Assembly (NCBI RefSeq): GCF_042650645.1
Contig: NZ_JBHSBI010000023.1
Span: 106,063-170,062, forward strand
DNA: 64,000 nt
From: Nonomuraea purpurea
Lineage (GTDB): Bacteria > Actinomycetota > Actinomycetes > Streptosporangiales > Streptosporangiaceae
Reading direction: 5' to 3'
The notes beneath the pieces are model-generated. The model saw only the letters and a program-made list of their open reading frames with translations. It was not told the origin of the DNA and ran no database searches. The translations under genes were made by a program, and so were the position numbers. Shown here piece by piece: positions 51,398 through 59,696 of the stretch. Within the stretch, counting starts at the first letter, position 1. Each line of letters opens with the position of its first letter.

Positions 51398-52624
51398 ATG
51401 CGCGTGTTGTTGTCGACCTACGGGTCGCGCGGGGATGTCGAACCGATGGCGGCGCTCGCGGCGCGGTTGCGGGAGCTCGGCGCGGAGGTGCGGATGTGCG
51501 CCCCGCCCGACAAGGAGTTCGCGGAGCTGCTGGCCGGTATCGGCGTGCCGCCGGTGCCGGTCGGCCCGCCGATGGGCTCGATGGTGCGGCCGTCGACGGC
51601 GGCGGACGCCTCCCGGCGGGCATCCGAGCTGGCCGGGCAGTTCGACGCCGTCACCGCGGCGGCCAAGGGATGTGACGCGCTCCTGGCGACCGGGCTCGCG
51701 CATTTCGCCTCGCGGTCGGTGGCCGAGAAGCTCGGCATCCCTTACGTGTACGCGACCTTCTGCCCGTTCATCCTGCCGTCGCCGCACCACGCGCCGCCGC
51801 TGTCGCTGCTGCCGGGCCGGCCGCTCCCATCGGAGGTGACCGACAACCAGGTGCTGTGGGACCTGAACGCCCAGACCTTCAACGCACTGCACGGCGAGGC
51901 GCTCAACGCCCACCGGGCCTCGATCGGACTGCCGCCAGTGAACGACGTCCGTACCTTCATCCTCACCGACCGCCCGTGGCTGGCGGCGGACCCGACGCTG
52001 GGACCGTGGCGGGAGACCTCGGACCTCGACGTCGTGCGGACCGGCGCGTGGATCCTGCCGGACGCGCGCCCGCTCCCGGACGAGCTGGGAACGTTCCTGG
52101 ACGCCGGCGCACCCCCGGTGTACGTCGGCTTCGGCAGCATGCGCCACATCTCTGAGGACATCGCCCGGGTGGCCGTCGAGACGGTCCGCGCGCAGGGCCA
52201 CCGCGTACTTGTCGGTCGCGGCTGGGCGAACCTGGGGCTGATCGACGACCGTGAAGACTGCTTCGCCGTCGGCGAGGTCAACCAGCAGGCGCTGTTCGGC
52301 CGGGTGGCCGCCGTCGTGCACCACGGCGGCGCGGGCACCACGACGACGGCCGCCAGGGCCGGCGCTCCTCAGGTGGTGGTGCCCCAGGCAGGCGACCAGC
52401 CGTACTGGGCCGGCCGGGTGGCCGAGCTGGGCATCGGCGCGGCACACGACGGTCCCGCTCCGACCTTCGAGTCCCTGTCGGCCGCGCTCGACACGGCCCT
52501 GGCCCCGGAGACCCGCGCACGAGCGACGGCGGTCGCCGGCACGATCCGCACCGACGGGGCGAGCGTGGCGGCGAAGCTGCTGCTCGACGCGATCAGCCGG
52601 GAAAGGCCGCCCGTGTCCGCGTGA
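51398..52624 (+). CDS. rgt: Rifamycin-type glycosyltransferase (GT1/MGT fold)
   Basis: The 408-residue enzyme has the GT-B fold of UDP-sugar macrolide/glycopeptide transferases: MRVLLSTYGSRGDVEPMAAL at the N-terminus and VVHHGGAGTTTTAARAGAPQ, the nucleotide-sugar-binding signature, in the C-terminal domain. Rgt proteins inactivate rifamycins by glycosylating the 23-hydroxyl of the ansa chain. The RAE directly upstream and the HelR-like gene directly downstream make this role likely here. Confidence 0.85.
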   Translation: MRVLLSTYGSRGDVEPMAALAARLRELGAEVRMCAPPDKEFAELLAGIGVPPVPVGPPMGSMVRPSTAADASRRASELAGQFDAVTAAAKGCDALLATGLAHFASRSVAEKLGIPYVYATFCPFILPSPHHAPPLSLLPGRPLPSEVTDNQVLWDLNAQTFNALHGEALNAHRASIGLPPVNDVRTFILTDRPWLAADPTLGPWRETSDLDVVRTGAWILPDARPLPDELGTFLDAGAPPVYVGFGSMRHISEDIARVAVETVRAQGHRVLVGRGWANLGLIDDREDCFAVGEVNQQALFGRVAAVVHHGGAGTTTTAARAGAPQVVVPQAGDQPYWAGRVAELGIGAAHDGPAPTFESLSAALDTALAPETRARATAVAGTIRTDGASVAAKLLLDAISRERPPVSA

Positions 52625-52700
52625 CCCAGGAACCAGAGCCGTCCCGCCGGTCCAGACGCCTTGCCGCGCGTACTGGCGACCTCAGATCGGAGCCGATGAC

Positions 52701-54851
52701 GTGAACCCCTTGACCACCAGCGCGTTCGACCTTCCCGCCCACCTCGCGCCCAAGACCGACCCGGCGCTGATCGCCGGCGACGAGCAGCACTTCGCGGCCA
52801 TCGCGCAGCGCCTGGAGGAGTCGATCGCCGACCTGTCCGACCGCCTCGACGCCGAGCGCAAGGCGCCCGGAGGCGCAGGCCGGCAGGCGATGGACCGGGA
52901 CCTGGAGATCCATCGGCTGACCGCGCGTCTGCGCGTACTGCGTCGTTTCGGTCTGGACCTGTGCCTCGGACACATGGTCAGCGCCGACGACCTCGAGCCC
53001 GTCTACGTCGGACGACTCGGCCTCACCGACAGCGCGGGCCGTCGGCTGCTGCTCGACTGGCGCTCCCCCGCGGCCGAACCGTTCTTCGGAGCCACCCACG
53101 CCAACCCGATGGGGCTGGCCAGCCGCCGCAGGTATCGCTGGACCCGCGGCCGGATCAGCGACTACTGGGACGAGGTGTTCACCCCGGACGGGCTTGCCGG
53201 GCACGCCGCGCTCGACGACCAGTCCGCCTTCATCGCCAGCCTGGGCAGCAACCGGACGGCCCGGATGCGAGACGTGCTCGGCACCATCCAGGCCGACCAG
53301 GACGCCATCATCCGCGCGGGATCCCGCGGCGCTCTCGTCGTGGACGGCGGTCCTGGCACGGGGAAGACCGTCGTCGCCCTGCACCGCTCCGCCTACCTCC
53401 TCTACTCCGACCCCCGCCTCGGTCACCGCAGGGGCGGCGTGCTGTTCGTCGGTCCGCACCAGCCCTACCTGGCCTACGTCGCCGACGTCCTGCCCAGCCT
53501 CGGAGAGGAGGGCGTGCGGACCTGCACCCTGCGGGACCTGGTCACGGAGGGAGCCGCGGCGGCGATCGAGACCGACCCGGACGTGGCCCGCCTGAAGTCG
53601 TCCGCGGACCTGGTGAAGGCGATCGAGCCGGCCGTCAGGTTCTACGAGAACGCGCCCGCCAAGGGGATGACGGTCACGACCCACTGGTCCGACATCTGGC
53701 TGAGCCCCGACGACTGGGCCGAGGCGTTCGAAGCACCGGAACCCGGCACTCCGCACAACGAGGCGCGCGACCAGATCTGGGAGGAACTGCTCACGATCCT
53801 GATGGACAAGCACGACGATGACGACGTCTCGGCGGACCTGCTCCGCAGGTCGCTGCTGCGGAACAGGGAACTGCTCACGGCCTTCAACCGCGCCTGGCCG
53901 CTGATCGAAGCCGCTGACCTCGTCGGAGACCTGTGGACGGTACCCGCCTACCTGCGGATGTGCGCCCCCTGGCTCAGCCCCGACGACGTTCGGAAGCTGC
54001 AGCGCGCGGACGCCCAGGCCTGGACGGTGTCCGACCTGCCGCTCCTGGACGCCGCGCGGCAGCGACTCGGCGACCCGGAGGAGGCGCGACGCAAGCGCCG
54101 GCACAACGCCGCCGTCGCCGCCCAACGCGAGCGCATGACGCAGGTCGTCGACAACCTGCTCGAAGCCGACGACGACGGCGAAGGGCTGGTGACGATGCTG
54201 CACGGACAGGACATGCGCAACAGCCTGATCGACGGGACCGCGCTGCCCGGCGCCGACCCGGACCTGCTCGCCGGCCCGTTCGCGCACATCGTCGTGGACG
54301 AGGCCCAGGAACTCACCGACGCGGAGTGGCAGATGCTGCTGCTCCGCTGCCCGTCACGAAGCTTCACCATCGTCGGGGACCGCGCCCAGGCCAGGCACGG
54401 GTTCACGGAGTCGTGGCAGGAACGACTCGAACGAATCGGGCTCGACCGGATCAACCTTGCCTGTCTGAGCATCAACTACCGCACGCCTGAAGCAATCATG
54501 GCGGAAGCCGAGCCGGTCATCCGGGCCGTGCTTCCGGACGCCAACGTGCCGACCTCCATCCGCGGCAACGGCGTCCCCGTCGTCCACGGGTCCGCTTCGG
54601 ACCTGACCTCGATCCTCGACGCCTGGCTCGCCGAACACGCCGACGGGATCGCCTGCGTCATCGGCGACCCCACGTTCCAGGCGACGTCCCGCGTCCGGTC
54701 GCTGACCCCGGAACTGTCGAAAGGACTGGAATTCGACCTGGTCATCCTCATCGACCCAGAGACGTTCGGCGAGGGCATCGAAGGAGCGGTCGACCGCTAC
54801 GTCGCGATGACCCGGGCAACCCAGCAACTCGTCATCCTCACGAGCCCCTGA
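52701..54851 (+). CDS. helR: HelR-like RNA polymerase-protecting ATPase (HelD class)
   Basis: The 716-residue product is a UvrD/HelD superfamily ATPase: an N-terminal coiled-coil arm (residues 25-95), a 1A domain with Walker A VDGGPGTGKTVVALHR, an insertion with charged helices, VVDEAQELTDAEW as motif II, and MTRATQQLVIL as motif VI. HelR in streptomycetes displaces rifamycins from RNA polymerase. The GTG at 52701 has GGAG eight bases upstream. It follows the RAE-glycosyltransferase gene by 76 bp, so both should be induced together. Confidence 0.87.
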   Translation: MNPLTTSAFDLPAHLAPKTDPALIAGDEQHFAAIAQRLEESIADLSDRLDAERKAPGGAGRQAMDRDLEIHRLTARLRVLRRFGLDLCLGHMVSADDLEPVYVGRLGLTDSAGRRLLLDWRSPAAEPFFGATHANPMGLASRRRYRWTRGRISDYWDEVFTPDGLAGHAALDDQSAFIASLGSNRTARMRDVLGTIQADQDAIIRAGSRGALVVDGGPGTGKTVVALHRSAYLLYSDPRLGHRRGGVLFVGPHQPYLAYVADVLPSLGEEGVRTCTLRDLVTEGAAAAIETDPDVARLKSSADLVKAIEPAVRFYENAPAKGMTVTTHWSDIWLSPDDWAEAFEAPEPGTPHNEARDQIWEELLTILMDKHDDDDVSADLLRRSLLRNRELLTAFNRAWPLIEAADLVGDLWTVPAYLRMCAPWLSPDDVRKLQRADAQAWTVSDLPLLDAARQRLGDPEEARRKRRHNAAVAAQRERMTQVVDNLLEADDDGEGLVTMLHGQDMRNSLIDGTALPGADPDLLAGPFAHIVVDEAQELTDAEWQMLLLRCPSRSFTIVGDRAQARHGFTESWQERLERIGLDRINLACLSINYRTPEAIMAEAEPVIRAVLPDANVPTSIRGNGVPVVHGSASDLTSILDAWLAEHADGIACVIGDPTFQATSRVRSLTPELSKGLEFDLVILIDPETFGEGIEGAVDRYVAMTRATQQLVILTSP

Positions 54852-54902
54852 CATCATCCGGACGAGGACAAAGACCCGGTCTCGGCCCCTATGGTTCTCC
54901 CC

Positions 54903-55382
54903 ATGAATAAGTCGCTACGGCTGGCGCCTATCACCCCTGCCAACGTTGAGATGGCCATCGGTGTGAAAGTCCGTCCCGACCAGGAGGGCTTCGTCTCACC
55001 GGTGGCGAAGTCCCTGGCGGAGGCCTACGTGCAGCCGCAGGTGGCCTGGCCTCGCCTCATCCTGGACGATGATCGCCCTGTCGGTTTTCTCATGGCCTTT
55101 CTCGACATCGACTGGAACGGCAAGGGCGTCGACTTCCGGTCAGGCTTGTGGCGCCTCAACGTAGCAGCCGAGGCACAGGGACAAGGCGTCGGCCGATTCG
55201 CCGTCGGAGCTGTGGCCGCCGAGGTCAAGCGGCGCGGCGGCATGCGAATGTATGTCACATGGGAGCCGGGAGAAGGTGGGCCTGAAGGTTTTTACCAGAA
55301 GCTCGGGTTCCAGCTCACGGGCGAGGAAAGTGGTGGACAGAGGGTCGGGGTGCTGGACCTGACCGAACTGGACTCGCGCTGA
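54903..55382 (+). CDS. GNAT family N-acetyltransferase
   Basis: The 159-residue protein matches GNAT acetyltransferases close to spermidine/spermine N-acetyltransferases: LRLAPITPANVEMAIGV, a dual-strand core RSGLWRLNVAAEAQGQGVGR (acetyl-CoA-binding R/Q-x-x-G-x-G/A) and FYQKLGFQLTGEE at the end. The ATG at 54903 follows a TATGGT by eight bases, so the message may be leaderless. Confidence 0.88.
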   Translation: MNKSLRLAPITPANVEMAIGVKVRPDQEGFVSPVAKSLAEAYVQPQVAWPRLILDDDRPVGFLMAFLDIDWNGKGVDFRSGLWRLNVAAEAQGQGVGRFAVGAVAAEVKRRGGMRMYVTWEPGEGGPEGFYQKLGFQLTGEESGGQRVGVLDLTELDSR

Positions 55383-55480
55383 GAATCCAGGCACACGCCG
55401 CACGTGCGGCCACCGGGCGTCCTGCCGTGCCACCGCGCCCGGCTTTCCACGCACGGCAGGAGCCCGATGGCCGGGTCAGC

Positions 55481-55648
55481 TCAATCGACGGTGATCAAAC
55501 CCCGCTGGTAGGCGCGGACGAGGCGCCGGGGCACGAGCAGGTGCCGCCCGTTCACGGTGATCGGGACGAGGTCGGGGATGGCGGCCTTCCACTGGCTGCG
55601 GCGGTGCCGGGTGTTGCTGCGGGAGGTCTTCCTTTTGGGTACGGCCAC
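55481..55648 (-). CDS. rpmF: Ribosomal protein L32, zinc-independent paralogue
   Basis: The 55-residue product begins AVPKRKTSRSNTRHRRSQWK, the invariant L32 start, but the second half (LVPITVNGRHLLVPRRLVRA) lacks the two Cys-x-x-Cys pairs of the usual form. It is therefore the C-minus paralogue used under zinc starvation. Two bases separate it from the rpsN stop. Confidence 0.95.
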   Translation of the reverse strand: MAVPKRKTSRSNTRHRRSQWKAAIPDLVPITVNGRHLLVPRRLVRAYQRGLITVD

Positions 55649-55650
55649 GG

Positions 55651-55950
55651 CTACCAGCTCGCCTTCGTGATGCCCGGCAGTTCGCCGCGGTGGGCCATCT
55701 CCCGGAAGCGCACCCGGGACAGGCCGAACTTGGTGAGGTGCCCGCGAGGCCGGCCGTCGACGGAGTCGCGGTTGCGGACGCGGGTGGCGCTGGCGTCGCG
55801 CGGCTGGCGGGCCAGTGCCAGGACCGCGTCCGCCCGTTCCTGCGGCGTGCCGGTGCGGATGATCTCCTTCAGTTCGGCCCGCCGTTCGGCGTAGCGTGCG
55901 ACGACGGTCTTGCGCCGCTCGTTGGCGGCGATCTTGCTCTTCTTGGCCAT
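55651..55950 (-). CDS. rpsN: Ribosomal protein S14, zinc-independent paralogue
   Basis: The 99-residue product starts AKKSKIAANERRKTVVARYA and ends with GHLTKFGLSRVRFREMA, the long S14 form without cysteines. The conserved R-P-R-G and L-S-R patterns are intact. Its ATG overlaps the upstream rpmB stop (TGATG), so it is translationally coupled. Confidence 0.96.
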   Translation of the reverse strand: MAKKSKIAANERRKTVVARYAERRAELKEIIRTGTPQERADAVLALARQPRDASATRVRNRDSVDGRPRGHLTKFGLSRVRFREMAHRGELPGITKASW

Positions 55951-56186
55951 CAGATTTTCTCTCCTCTTGCGCGGATCCGGGCGACGGCCTGCTCGATGCC
56001 GATCTTGTCGATGGTCTTGATCGCGCGGGCGCTGAGTGTGAGCCGGACGTGGCGGCCCTCGCTCTCAAGCCAGTAGCGGCGCCGCTGGATGTTGGGGTCC
56101 CAGCGGCGCCGGGTGCGGCGGTGGGAGTGGGAGGCGTTGTTGCCGAAGACCGGCTTGACCCCGGTGAGCTGGCAGTGCGCGGACAT
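55950..56186 (-). CDS. rpmB: Ribosomal protein L28, zinc-independent paralogue
   Basis: The 78-residue product (ATG at 56186) begins MSAHCQLTGVKPVFGNNASH and contains SHRRTRRRWDPNIQRRRYWL, the L28 core. It has only one cysteine and no zinc ribbon. The ATG overlaps the stop of the damaged L31 frame (TGATG). Confidence 0.95.
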   Translation of the reverse strand: MSAHCQLTGVKPVFGNNASHSHRRTRRRWDPNIQRRRYWLESEGRHVRLTLSARAIKTIDKIGIEQAVARIRARGEKI

Positions 56187-56374
56187 CAGTTCCTTCCGTA
56201 GCGCTGGTTGAACCGCTCGACGCGACCGGCGGTGTCCAGGACGCGGCTGCGCCCGGTGTAGAAGGGATGGCTGGCCGAGGAAGCGTCGACGTCCACCACC
56301 GGGTAGGTGTTGCCGTCGGTCCACTCGATCGTCTGGTGCCCGCCGTCGATCGGAGCTTGATCACGGGGCGCACC
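56186..56374 (-). pseudogene. rpmE: Ribosomal protein L31 type B, 5' damaged
   Basis: The open frame encodes a clear L31 C-terminus: TIEWTDGNTYPVVDVDASSA, then SHPFYTGRSRVLDTAGRVER. In this frame there is no start codon before a TGA at 56375-56377. A GTG at 56364 behind GAGGTG starts in another frame as IKLRSTAGTR, resembling the usual LTRSTAT segment, and a one-base shift would join it to TIEW. About twenty N-terminal residues are also absent. It is a frameshifted, shortened gene unless the base call is wrong. Confidence 0.7.
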
Positions 56375-56426
56375 TCATTTCTGGCCAAAACGGTTCCTTT
56401 CCACGTGCGGCAGTATGCCACGATAA

Positions 56427-56441
56427 CGAAAACGGTTTTCA
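56427..56441. promoter_or_regulatory. Zur box
   Basis: CGAAAACGGTTTTCA (minus strand TGAAAACCGTTTTCG) matches the actinobacterial Zur operator, a GAAAA-N3-TTTTC inverted repeat. It lies upstream of the L31-L28-S14-L32 set, just ahead of a -10-like CATACT on the minus strand, and upstream of the S18-like gene on the other. Zinc-loaded Zur would repress both directions. Confidence 0.82.
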
Positions 56442-56512
56442 TTCGCTGCCCCGAGTCGCCTGGGACCTGCTCTCCCCGGCCCGCCATCTGGCCGCCGACC
56501 TGGACTGGAACC

Positions 56513-56722
56513 CCGCGCAAGAAGCCCAACCCGCTCCTGAACGTCGACCGCATCGACTACAAGGACACCGTCCTGCTGCGCAAGTTCATCTCCGACCGGG
56601 GCAAGATCCGCAGCCGCCGCGTCACCGGCGTCACCGTGCGGCAGCAGCGCCTGATCGCCCGGGCCGTCAAGAACGCCCGCGAGATGGCCCTGCTCCCCTA
56701 CGCCTCACGCCCCAGCGCATGA
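56513..56722 (+). pseudogene. rpsR: Ribosomal protein S18, zinc-independent paralogue, 5' end lost
   Basis: From 56513 the frame reads RKKPNPLLNVDRIDYKDTVL, LRKFISDRGKIRSRRVTGVT and ends REMALLPYASRPSA, an unmistakable cysteine-free S18. No ATG, GTG or TTG with a ribosome-binding site lies just before it; the nearest in-frame GTG (56405) is upstream of the Zur box, and the intervening codons are not S18-like. The gene is therefore missing its normal start, or uses an atypical one. Confidence 0.65.
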
Positions 56723-56877
56723 TCCGTCGCGCTGGTCGGGGGCCTGTACGGCAGTGCCCGGGCCGGCGCCTTCGTGCCACCATCGGGGCATGTCGAGAAT
56801 GCCGTCCCCGATCTTGTTCATTCGGGGAGCCTTAAGCCTCCACCGCCTGGTTCAGATCACGAGAGGGAGCCACTTTG

Positions 56878-57765
56878 GTGTCGAGTGATTTCATGACATC
56901 GATTCTGGGCGAGTGGCAGCTGGCAAGCAGAGACCCCGTCGCACCGATGGAGTCCCGTTCCGGCGCCGGCGTCCACGCTGTGCGCACGATCGGCGGTCAG
57001 GCCGCCTATCTCAAGGCCACCCCCGCCACGTCGGGTTCACAGACGATCGCCCTGGCCCGGCACGAGTTGCGCTTCTACCAGGACCTCGCGCCGACCACGC
57101 CGGTACGCACGCCGAGGCTTCTCAACTGCCGGGATGCCGCAGACGGGGTGGCCACGCTGCTGGAGGCGGTGGGCCAGAGCCGGCCGGTCACGGCGTGGAC
57201 GCCGCAGATGTGGGCGAACCTGGGTCGCGAACTGGCCCGCCTGCACAACATGCCGCTGCCGGGTGGCGCGCATTGGAATCGGCCCGACGCGCTGAAGGAG
57301 GCTCTCACCGATCCGGACCTGGACCGGATCAACGATTTCTGGGCTCCGACGCTCCCTCGGCTCCCCGAACTCCTCTCCCGCCGCCGCGAACTGGCGGAAG
57401 AGCTCAGCGCACTGCCGCCCGTCTTCACCCATGGGGACTGCCACGTGGGGAACCTCCTGCATTCCGCTGGTGCACTGGTCTTCTGCGACTGGCAGTCGGC
57501 CCGCATCGGCCGGCCCGTCGCCGACCTTGCCTTCCTCAGCGTCCGTGCCACCCCGGCAGGCGTGACCGTCCCCCCGGCGCTGATCGACGCGTATCTGGAC
57601 AACCGGCCATGCGAACGCCGGACGTTCCAGCGTGCTCTGGTGGCCGAGGAACTCGGCGTCTTCGTCTTCCTGTGGCCACCTTTCGCCGCGTTCAACAGCC
57701 ACCTGGGGATCACCCGCGTCCGTCGCAGAACTGCCGAACTCGCAGAACGGTGGCTCGCCACCTGA
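56878..57765 (+). CDS. Aminoglycoside phosphotransferase (APH) family protein
   Basis: The 295-residue protein has the APH/choline kinase fold: FTHGDCHVGNLL (catalytic Asp in the Brenner-type motif) near residue 182 and VFCDWQSARIGRPVADLAF carrying the metal-binding Asp. I chose the GTG at 56878 because GGGAG lies upstream; a TTG at 56875 is also in frame. The substrate may be an antibiotic or a metabolite. Confidence 0.88.
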   Translation: MSSDFMTSILGEWQLASRDPVAPMESRSGAGVHAVRTIGGQAAYLKATPATSGSQTIALARHELRFYQDLAPTTPVRTPRLLNCRDAADGVATLLEAVGQSRPVTAWTPQMWANLGRELARLHNMPLPGGAHWNRPDALKEALTDPDLDRINDFWAPTLPRLPELLSRRRELAEELSALPPVFTHGDCHVGNLLHSAGALVFCDWQSARIGRPVADLAFLSVRATPAGVTVPPALIDAYLDNRPCERRTFQRALVAEELGVFVFLWPPFAAFNSHLGITRVRRRTAELAERWLAT

Positions 57766-57767
57766 AG

Positions 57768-57994
57768 TCGTTTCGCACGGCGGGTTCGGCTTCGGCATGG
57801 CGGTCCGAACCCACCGCCGCAACCTGCCCTCGCAGGGCCAGTTCGGCTGGGACGGCGGCCTCGGCACGACCGCGTACGCCGACCCGGCCGAGGACCTCGT
57901 CGGCATCCTGCTGACGCAGAGCGCGATGGACTCCGTCCACACGCCGCGCCTGCACCGCGACTTCTGGACCACCGCCTACCAGACGACCAGTTGA
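57768..57994 (+). pseudogene. C-terminal remnant of a class C beta-lactamase family gene
   Basis: The frame reads GFGFGMAVRTHRRNLPSQGQ, FGWDGGLGTTAYADPAEDLV and ends FWTTAYQTTS. This is the last fifth of serine hydrolases of the beta-lactamase family (the FGWDGGLGT motif is the usual HxG-like region). No SxxK or YxN part is present. The phosphotransferase gene appears to have replaced the rest. Confidence 0.75.
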
Positions 57995-58022
57995 ACGCGC
58001 CCCTTCAAAGGCGTGCCCCCTG

Positions 58023-58343
58023 TCACGCTCCAGGAGCCCGGTATGCCACCTCCATCCGGACGGCGTCGTCGATCTCCTCTGGTGTCAGCAGGACAGCCGT
58101 CTTCATTCGTACCGTCCCGGACGCCGATATTGTGAGGCTCATAGCGGCCGAAGCCGCATTGCTGGGCAGGTCGACGATCACATACGTGTCTGACTCGCCG
58201 AACGCGAAATACATCTGCTCGACCCGCCCGCCGACGCTTTCCGCCATGCGCTCCACCGCTTGCCGGCGTCCGGTGCCGCCATCTCGCAACACCCCTTTGA
58301 GGCCCTCTGCGGTGTAGGTCGCCTGAACCAGGTACTTGGGCAT
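58023..58343 (-). CDS. GYD domain protein
   Basis: The 106-residue product begins PKYLVQATYTAEGLKGVLRD and continues VGGRVEQMYFAFGESDTYVI, the GYD domain pattern. Such proteins form small ferredoxin-like dimers of unknown function, frequent in actinobacteria and proteobacteria. The ATG is at 58343. Confidence 0.88.
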   Translation of the reverse strand: MPKYLVQATYTAEGLKGVLRDGGTGRRQAVERMAESVGGRVEQMYFAFGESDTYVIVDLPSNAASAAMSLTISASGTVRMKTAVLLTPEEIDDAVRMEVAYRAPGA

Positions 58344-58556
58344 GGTCGAGTCCCTCTTCTCACGCCGCCACCCTGCGCTGGGGCGGCCATTGCGGTCATG
58401 GGGTCGAAGTTCTCGGCTTACGGCGACGGTAATCCCATCCGCTGTACCGGTTTTCCCCTGTCGCCATGGAGGTCGTCGTCCCATCCAAGGTGAGCCTGCG
58501 ATCCGATTCCGTGACAGATCCACCCCACCGCCCCTTCACCGGTAATGTCCCCCACC

Positions 58557-59063
58557 ATGGACACCGGCATAAGGTTCGCACCGAGATGGGCGGCGCTGGT
58601 GCTGTGCGGGCTGGGCTTGGCCGCCTGCGGGCCACCCAGCCACACCATCACCGCTGATGAGGCTTTGAAGATCATCGACTCTCGTGTCCAGCAGACCCTG
58701 CGCGAAGTCCCGACGCCACTGGCCTTCGGCGAGAAGGAGATCGACACCGACGACGGCAGCGGATGTGTTCGTCCGCTGACCGGCAGCGGCTTCACCGGCC
58801 AGATCCAGCCCAGCCTTGAATACATCGCCACCAAAGTCTCGCCCACCCAAGCACTCGGGTACATGGACGCGGTACAGGCCTATTGGAAGCGGCAACCCGA
58901 CATCGAGATCAGCCGCATGAGCCCGGAACTCATGAACGTCCATTTCCATGACGGCTACCGCATCTACATGTCGTATTACGAGGCATCCAAGGAACTCGAC
59001 TTCGGCGGCGCAGGTGAATGCATCTGGCGTGCCGGAACGCCTCAGCCCACCGACACCTCGTAA
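58557..59063 (+). CDS. Small putative lipoprotein
   Basis: The 168-residue product (ATG at 58557; an earlier ATG at 58545 would add four residues) has a signal with lipobox LAAC near residue 24 and a mature domain with TADEALKIIDSRVQQTL and GSGCVRPLTGSGFTGQI. Two cysteines (GSGC and GEC) could pair. No family is recognised; location is the outer face of the membrane. Confidence 0.8.
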   Translation: MDTGIRFAPRWAALVLCGLGLAACGPPSHTITADEALKIIDSRVQQTLREVPTPLAFGEKEIDTDDGSGCVRPLTGSGFTGQIQPSLEYIATKVSPTQALGYMDAVQAYWKRQPDIEISRMSPELMNVHFHDGYRIYMSYYEASKELDFGGAGECIWRAGTPQPTDTS

Positions 59064-59239
59064 GCCGCCTCGGGCGGGAGGGCGGCCACCGGGCCAGCGC
59101 GGGCCTGACGCACCTCCAGCACCTCGGCGCGCTCCGCCGGCACCGCCACCTCCAGCGCCAGGCTGCCGAGCGTGAAGGTGAAGAACGCGCAACAGCTCGT
59201 TATCCCGAACTCAAAGCGAGCGAGGGTAAGGTCCGTACC

Positions 59240-59449
59240 TCAGCGCCTGTTCCTCCGGAAGAGCATGAACTCGGCCACGAGTCCCAGCGCCGCGCCTCCT
59301 CCGAAGGCGAGAAGCTCGTCAAAACCGAGACCTGTATCCCGATCCATCAGCAAGGTGACGGCCACGTTGCCGACGATGATGCCTACGATGATGAGAACGA
59401 TGAGCCTCACCGGCGGCAAGACAGATCCCTTGGCCTGGTCCTCACGCAT
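59240..59449 (-). CDS. Small two-helix membrane protein (69 aa)
   Basis: Two hydrophobic segments, LIVLIIVGIIVGNVAVTLLM and LAFGGGAALGLVAEFMLF, flank a short DRDTG loop; the C-terminus is FRRNRR. It is probably a small integral membrane protein of unknown role. Confidence 0.6.
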   Translation of the reverse strand: MREDQAKGSVLPPVRLIVLIIVGIIVGNVAVTLLMDRDTGLGFDELLAFGGGAALGLVAEFMLFRRNRR

Positions 59450-59696
59450 GCGGAATGCCCTCCTTAGCGGGCGGACGACGTCTTATACGTAGACAGCCTA
59501 CACATCCGGGGCGCGGTGCGGCCAGGTGACGGCCTGATCCCGTCTGACGTGGATCGCGCATGTGACATGGGCGCGGGTTTTCAGGGTAGGCCGAACTGTC
59601 AGGCGGCCGGATCCACGACGCCGCCCAGACAACCACAGTCAGCGTCAGCGAATTTGCAGAGGGCACGCGGCCACCGATATTCGCGGTGGAGGCTCG

